NCBI GenBank assembly: GCA_903861075.1
Contig: CAIOSY010000052.1
Span: 1-38,918, forward strand
Reading direction: 5' to 3'
DNA: 38,918 bases
Source: an uncultured Nitrosomonadales bacterium
GTDB taxonomy: Bacteria > Pseudomonadota > Gammaproteobacteria > Burkholderiales > Gallionellaceae
In this document: piece by piece, positions 35,201-38,918 of the stretch
How the letters are laid out: the number at the start of each line of letters is the position of its first letter
Numbering within the stretch: position 1 is the first letter of the stretch
Notes under the pieces: model-generated
Databases searched by the model: none
Told to the model about the DNA's origin: nothing
What the model saw: only the letters and a program-made list of their open reading frames with translations
Program-made: the position numbers and the translations under genes

Positions 35201-36341
35201 TACCTGGCAGATACGCGCGCAACCCTACCCAGCTAAGATCGTGTCCGGCGCGACTGGAGGTATCTTGCATATCAGTACGCATCAATCGAACTTGATAGCG
35301 TGCTTGAGTTACGGCATAACGATAGCTGCGGCGCTGTGCGGTGTTAGTAGCGGCGGTGATTGTTTCGGTACCCAGCGTCACCCAACTACCAAGCGATGTT
35401 CCATTGCTATCAATTGATTGAGCTTCTACGGTAAATGTGATGCTTTTACTACTCAAACCGCCTGAGTCTGTTGCGTAAAATAAACCCTTTGGACAGACGA
35501 TATCGATGCCGAGGTAGTTGGCCGACGTGCCCGATGCATTCGCGACAAAAGGTCCGAGACCAACATCGGTAAGCGCTGTCTGTCCGGATACTACTATCGA
35601 CGTGACAACATTCGAGGGGAATAATGAAACGGTTCCTCCAGGAGGAATAACCTCATAACTTATTTCCTCAAAACTGGATATAGGTGTGTCGGCAATATTG
35701 ATCGACTCAATACTGTACTCACCTTGTCCTAATACCAGTAACTGATATAGGAACTGCTCATTGCCGACAAACTCAGCATAAGGTTGAGCGGCAAAATCAG
35801 GATATGCAAGATGTCTGCCATATTGCACTGGGATTGATGCGCCAAGGCGCGCGCTATTTCCCTGAGCACCAAGCGAATAAGTCGGGCTAGGCGCGGCAAG
35901 TGTGGCAGCCTGCTGCGTAGAGGGTGGGCGAGGCGGCGGTAGGATAGCATTAACTAGTGCAGATCCAGCCATAAATGCAGCGGTTCCAAGCATTGCCCCG
36001 CCTAGCGTTCCGGCCATTCCAGCAGGCATCCATAAATCAGCTCCTGCGCCCATCGTAAAATAAGTGAGCGCAATCATTGCGACCATTTGCAGCGGATTGC
36101 TTCCACCACCACCGCCTCCTTGCGGAAGAGTGACAAATGCCACGATGTCACCATGCAACGGGCGTCTTCCCCAGCCAGTACGCAGCACCGGATCGCCGTT
36201 AACCAGGCAGATGAAAGGTAAATTCGTTTTAGGTGCAAGTGCAGAAATTCTCACTCGTCTCGATCGTGTGCTGATACTTCGATCCTGCAACGGATTGAAC
36301 GGGTTGCGCGCATAAACGACTGTGTAATTTTTGGCGGTCAT
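32262..36341 (-). CDS. Tail tip / host specificity protein J-like central fibre
   Basis: 1359 aa; N-terminal gpJ-like region with ...NAILPPPRPPS, repeated FnIII-like segments, Gly-rich C-terminus. Confidence 0.88.
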   Translation of the reverse strand: MTAKNYTVVYARNPFNPLQDRSISTRSRRVRISALAPKTNLPFICLVNGDPVLRTGWGRRPLHGDIVAFVTLPQGGGGGGSNPLQMVAMIALTYFTMGAGADLWMPAGMAGTLGGAMLGTAAFMAGSALVNAILPPPRPPSTQQAATLAAPSPTYSLGAQGNSARLGASIPVQYGRHLAYPDFAAQPYAEFVGNEQFLYQLLVLGQGEYSIESINIADTPISSFEEISYEVIPPGGTVSLFPSNVVTSIVVSGQTALTDVGLGPFVANASGTSANYLGIDIVCPKGLFYATDSGGLSSKSITFTVEAQSIDSNGTSLGSWVTLGTETITAATNTAQRRSYRYAVTQARYQVRLMRTDMQDTSSRAGHDLSWVGLRAYLPGSQQYGNLTLIAMRMKASNNLSAQAARKIGVIATRKLPTWNPTTGWSALVATRSIAWAFADAARADYGGKLADALIPLEQLYALDSIWTTRGDTFDGRFDNTVTLWEGLTQIARVGRAKPYQQGGAVQIVRDQAQSVPVAMFSPRNTARGTLKIDYLMPTEATADAVTVQYFNATTWSNAEVTAALPGSVSATPVKVQLFGCTSHDQAYREGMYIAACNRYRRKPITFTTEMEGFIPTFGDLVAVSSERLTRAQAGEVNGWDSATRTLTLSEPVTWTAGQAHYFGLRRRDGSFSGPWQASAGVDEYHAVLASMPDITPYTGGDEERTYFTFGTGVAYRQLALVTSARPRGSNQVELALINEDPLVHQADSGTVPAPLAAWQLPKVPTVPAVIGLSVVQGGTPASPVLAISWQPASGADHYLIEQSADGIAWTGSGSSGSTSISLPVQPGTIQIRVAAIGMTRGAWAYWNGSAGAVMAAPSDVTGLALAEAFTGPVCNITWNSTARILNYTVEVWAAGVLRRSRVVSLNSFSYSSSDAKTDGGPWRDLIFKVRGNGNGITSDGWATLTVTNPQIGLLNNVVVTGLLASLLVKYQRPSVADFAGICVWVSTVDGFTPDASTLKYEGPNSLVSIDLNPGSTTYYLIVAGFDQWGTDALNQSAQYIAATTLITETQISDNSISTPKLAANAVTADKIAARTITAAQIEANSVTATEINGTNLSVSGSLAGADITGATGTFAGMLTAGTLSSVVYATQVFSRGTYTISVPAGFTSLRITCIGGGGGGGGGSDITRTGAAGGGGAGQDITAVFNGLIAGTTYTLVVGNYGAGSTLYVDYPFAPSYGGNTNSTGANGESTGIAGLITASGGIGGGGPFTGAGKGIGGSIGGSTAPSSSTGGKGGSSPYGVGGNGGVGTSGASASGFGSGGGGGGGGGRGIGGNGSPGKAIIEFFNPNGVVLRQEFSDLMARITSFNASQLAHGLVQI

Positions 36342-36748
36342 GTTGCATCACCGGTAAATCGATAAAATTCAAGCGGATGCCAGCCCATACGTTTGAGCAC
36401 CGGCAGAGCGGTGCAGACTACGCCGGCGCCACGCACTGCATGCAGAATACGTCCGCCTTCAATCTCCAGATAAATACCTACGTGATCAACCTGATTTCCT
36501 TTATGCGTCAGCACGCAGTCGCCATCAATCGGCCCGTCGATCAGTTCCCAGCGGGATTTTTCAGGGTGGTTTTCGAAAGCGTCACTAACGGCCGCCAGAT
36601 CATCTGCGTCAACGCTGATGATCGGCAACGCACGACCATAATGCGCACGCTGTACATGGCGTACCAGCGCCCAGCAATCAAATGCATCAGGTCCCTGAGC
36701 GCCGTTTTCCCAAGGTAGGCCGATATAGTCAATTGCCCAGTGTGTCAT
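36338..36748 (-). CDS. NlpC/P60-type tail assembly protein (gpK-like)
   Basis: 136 aa; IGLPWENGAQGPDAFDCWALVRHVQ, NQVDHVGIYLEI. Confidence 0.85.
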   Translation of the reverse strand: MTHWAIDYIGLPWENGAQGPDAFDCWALVRHVQRAHYGRALPIISVDADDLAAVSDAFENHPEKSRWELIDGPIDGDCVLTHKGNQVDHVGIYLEIEGGRILHAVRGAGVVCTALPVLKRMGWHPLEFYRFTGDAT

Positions 36749-37269
36749 TGCACCAGCCCTGGGAAACGCGTGGCGCTGTAGCTCTCGCCAGGAAACGCCT
36801 TGTTCGCATAATCGCCCAGCTGCGCCCGCGCAGTCAGGCGGAACTGATCGGCGCTGATAGCGGTGATGGTTAGCGTCATCGGCGGATTCATCTGCGGTGC
36901 CGTCAGGTCGGTCGATAGATACGGGCGATACGTGACCTGCACCTTGTCGGTGGTGGCTAGCGCGGCATTGATGCTGTCCTCAATCTCCATACTCACGTTA
37001 TCGATGGTGATTACTACTTCGGGTGCGACACCCGCATCTACAGTCGGCAGCACAATATCGAATGAATACCCGACAAAGAGCACGGCAGCACCGGGATCAG
37101 ATGGGGCGCTATCTTCTAGTGTGCAGATATGATCTGCATGGTCCAAAACTACCCGCAGCGGCTGGGTAAATGCTGGATGGCGAAATTCAAGCGTAGTCAG
37201 CGTCACCTCATCCGATGGTGCAGCGGCATAAGCCTCTTTGATCGCCTGAGATAATGAGGTATTTGGCAT
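36745..37269 (-). CDS. DUF1833-like tail protein (gpL position)
   Basis: 174 aa; LSQAIKEAYAAAPSDEVTLTTLEFRHPAFTQPLRVVLD. Confidence 0.7.
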   Translation of the reverse strand: MPNTSLSQAIKEAYAAAPSDEVTLTTLEFRHPAFTQPLRVVLDHADHICTLEDSAPSDPGAAVLFVGYSFDIVLPTVDAGVAPEVVITIDNVSMEIEDSINAALATTDKVQVTYRPYLSTDLTAPQMNPPMTLTITAISADQFRLTARAQLGDYANKAFPGESYSATRFPGLVQ

Positions 37270-37270
37270 T

Positions 37271-37693
37271 TTACAGTCCTAGCTTTGCTTTTTCAGCACG
37301 ACCCCATGCCCGGCAGTCTTCGGCAAATGCGTTGTAGCTATTGAATTCGGTTGACGGTGCGGTACGCAGCAGCTTGATTTCATCTGCTGTCGTATAGCGT
37401 TCAGCAATTGCATCTGCAACGCGCTGATTGATCAATCGGATGTGCGGACTCGCCACTTTCAGTTCTGCAACAAGCTCGGGTGCAAGAATGGCAGGATTGA
37501 TAATGCTCGCAGCGATTTCTTCCGGCTGTTCAGTCGGTAGAGTGACGCCATCTGGCAGACATACATAAGTCACCCCATCAGGTAGGGTGGCTAGTTCAAC
37601 GCCTATCTGGTGATGATCCTCGTCTTCCTGAAGGCGCAATGTCCGCGTTACTTGCTGGTCGATATATTTTTTGTAAGAGATGATGGTCGGCAT
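37271..37693 (-). CDS. Hypothetical tail-operon protein
   Basis: Start MPTIISYKKYIDQQVTR at 37693 with aaagga RBS; overlaps the 3' end of the RT gene by 98 nt. Confidence 0.6.
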   Translation of the reverse strand: MPTIISYKKYIDQQVTRTLRLQEDEDHHQIGVELATLPDGVTYVCLPDGVTLPTEQPEEIAASIINPAILAPELVAELKVASPHIRLINQRVADAIAERYTTADEIKLLRTAPSTEFNSYNAFAEDCRAWGRAEKAKLGL

Positions 37694-38645
37694 AGTGTTT
37701 TTCCTTTGATAAACGCAGCATATGCTGCAAAGAATGGGTGCGCTGCGCGTGCCCAAGAATTGAAATGGCTGAATCTGTTTTTCCGTTGCGCAAGGCAACG
37801 CGGTAGTTATAAAGGCTATGGCGGCGAATAAATCGCTTGCTCACCCAGGTGCGATATCCAACGAAGTTAATGCCGCGAGATACGGGTGCTATGGTTGATT
37901 TTGATAATTCAAGGCTCAACTCATCCCTGATGAAAGTAATGATGCGTGTCTGACATTCAATAGCGTAATCATGAGTAATTCCAAACAGCACAAAGTCATC
38001 TACATAACGGCAGTAACGTTTGATCCCCAGCTCACGCTTAATAAAGTGATCAAGCGGATTCAGGTAGATCAGCGCATAGAGCTGTGACAGCAGGTTTCCG
38101 ATAGGGATGCCAACCGACTCACCGTGATCAGCGAACGCCATCATCAGATCGACCATGCGCGCGTCTTTGATCTTGCGCTCAATCAGTCTGCGCAAAATAA
38201 CGCGATCGATGCGGTAAAAGAACTTTCTGATATCAAGTTTTAGCGTGTAACTTCCGATCGGGCTGGCTTGCAAGGCGGCCTGCGCATAATCGGCTGCTTT
38301 GTGCGTGCCCTTGCCGATTCGGCATGCGAATGACTGATCAATAAATATCCGCTCAAAGATTGGTGATATCACTCGATATATTGCGTGCTGCACCACCAAA
38401 TCGCGGAATGCTGGTGCGTAGATTGTCCGGCGCTTCGGCTCGTGAACCGCAAAAGTGTAATACTGGCGCGGCGAATAACTTCCATCGCTCAGCTCACGAT
38501 GTAACTCATCCAAATTACTGGCTAGATGTTTCTCAAACTTAAAGCAGGCACGTTTGCCGTGCTTATGCCGGGCAGCCATGTGAAATGCATGCCGCAATGC
38601 TTCCGGCGTTAATGTGCGTGCATATAAATTTCCGACGCGCTTCAT
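37596..38645 (-). CDS. DGR reverse transcriptase
   Basis: 349 aa; YTLKLDIRKFFYRID, GIPIGNLLSQLYALIYLNPLDHFI, KRYCRYVDDFVLF (YxDD), SKSTIAPVSRGINFVGYRTW; next to TR and avd. Confidence 0.95.
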   Translation of the reverse strand: MKRVGNLYARTLTPEALRHAFHMAARHKHGKRACFKFEKHLASNLDELHRELSDGSYSPRQYYTFAVHEPKRRTIYAPAFRDLVVQHAIYRVISPIFERIFIDQSFACRIGKGTHKAADYAQAALQASPIGSYTLKLDIRKFFYRIDRVILRRLIERKIKDARMVDLMMAFADHGESVGIPIGNLLSQLYALIYLNPLDHFIKRELGIKRYCRYVDDFVLFGITHDYAIECQTRIITFIRDELSLELSKSTIAPVSRGINFVGYRTWVSKRFIRRHSLYNYRVALRNGKTDSAISILGHAQRTHSLQHMLRLSKEKHYADHHLLQKIYRPASNADIAPSGRRGSSPDRR

Positions 38646-38784
38646 ATCGTCTGACCTTCGAGACGATGACCCGCCCTACCAGAAAGGCGGAAGCCATCCG
38701 ATTTCGCCGTGAATTTCTTCACGCGCCGGAAAGCGTCTCCCTTGATTCCACTTTGACTAAATTTCAGTCTGTGAGGTATCGAGT
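38646..38784 (-). other. TR-RT spacer with hairpins (Sp-like RNA region)
   Basis: Hairpins atcgtct/agacgat (38646-38667), ccgcc/ggcgg (38671-38690), cgtgaa/ttcacg (38708-38723), gact/agtc (38755-38769). Confidence 0.6.
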
Positions 38785-38898
38785 CCGCGCGAAACCCGAC
38801 GTTGTTGTTCGAGTTGCCGCGCACATTGTTGAGATTCAACGCCCACACCCCGGCGGTCGTCCCGTTGTCCCAATTGAACGCCGCGATCGGGCACATGT
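38785..38898 (-). other. DGR template repeat (TR), second view of 8-121
   Basis: Identical to 8-121 through the 141-bp terminal overlap. Confidence 0.93.
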
Positions 38899-38918
38899 TA
38901 AGACGCCTCCCGTTTATC

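Noticed and set aside
38642-38896. 84 aa ORF MCPIAAFNWDNGTTAGVW... as a real protein
   Set aside because: It is the translated template repeat plus spacer; the TR is a non-coding DGR RNA template.

Overview
The window looks like a complete temperate siphovirus-type phage or prophage genome with a cos/HK97/lambda-like plan. The first 141 bp (1-141) are repeated exactly at the end (38778-38918). It is best read as a circular assembly of about 38,777 bp opened inside one locus. Minus strand: packaging (Nu1-like and GpA-like terminase), portal, ClpP protease-capsid fusion, neck and tail genes, a tail chaperone with a -1 frameshift, tape measure, gpL/K/J-like tail tip, lysis genes, plus primase-helicase and a ParB-methyltransferase. 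Plus strand: CI-like repressor, lipoprotein, many small accessory genes, AlpA-like protein and tyrosine integrase. The main system is a diversity-generating retroelement (DGR) built into the late tail operon: variable tail-fibre gene (549-2672), Avd (121-531), template repeat TR (8-121 = 38785-38898) and reverse transcriptase (37596-38645). By hand alignment, 9 of 11 TR/VR substitutions in about 113 bp fall at template adenines. Other signals: (i) a likely fossil second DGR (RT C-terminal fragment behind an HNH gene, plus two DUF1566-like paralogues with a variable core); (ii) a C4-type antisense RNA locus with two sets of complementary boxes, one covering a Shine-Dalgarno; (iii) an inverted array of AACCACGCC iterons beside the primase; (iv) a canonical A_AAA_AAC frameshift site; (v) a duplicated 37-bp hairpin element between late genes; (vi) a G10 tract in the methyltransferase gene; (vii) repressor operator palindromes; (viii) integrase arm-type repeats flanking a putative attP. 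All homology calls are from reading the protein sequences, with no database search.
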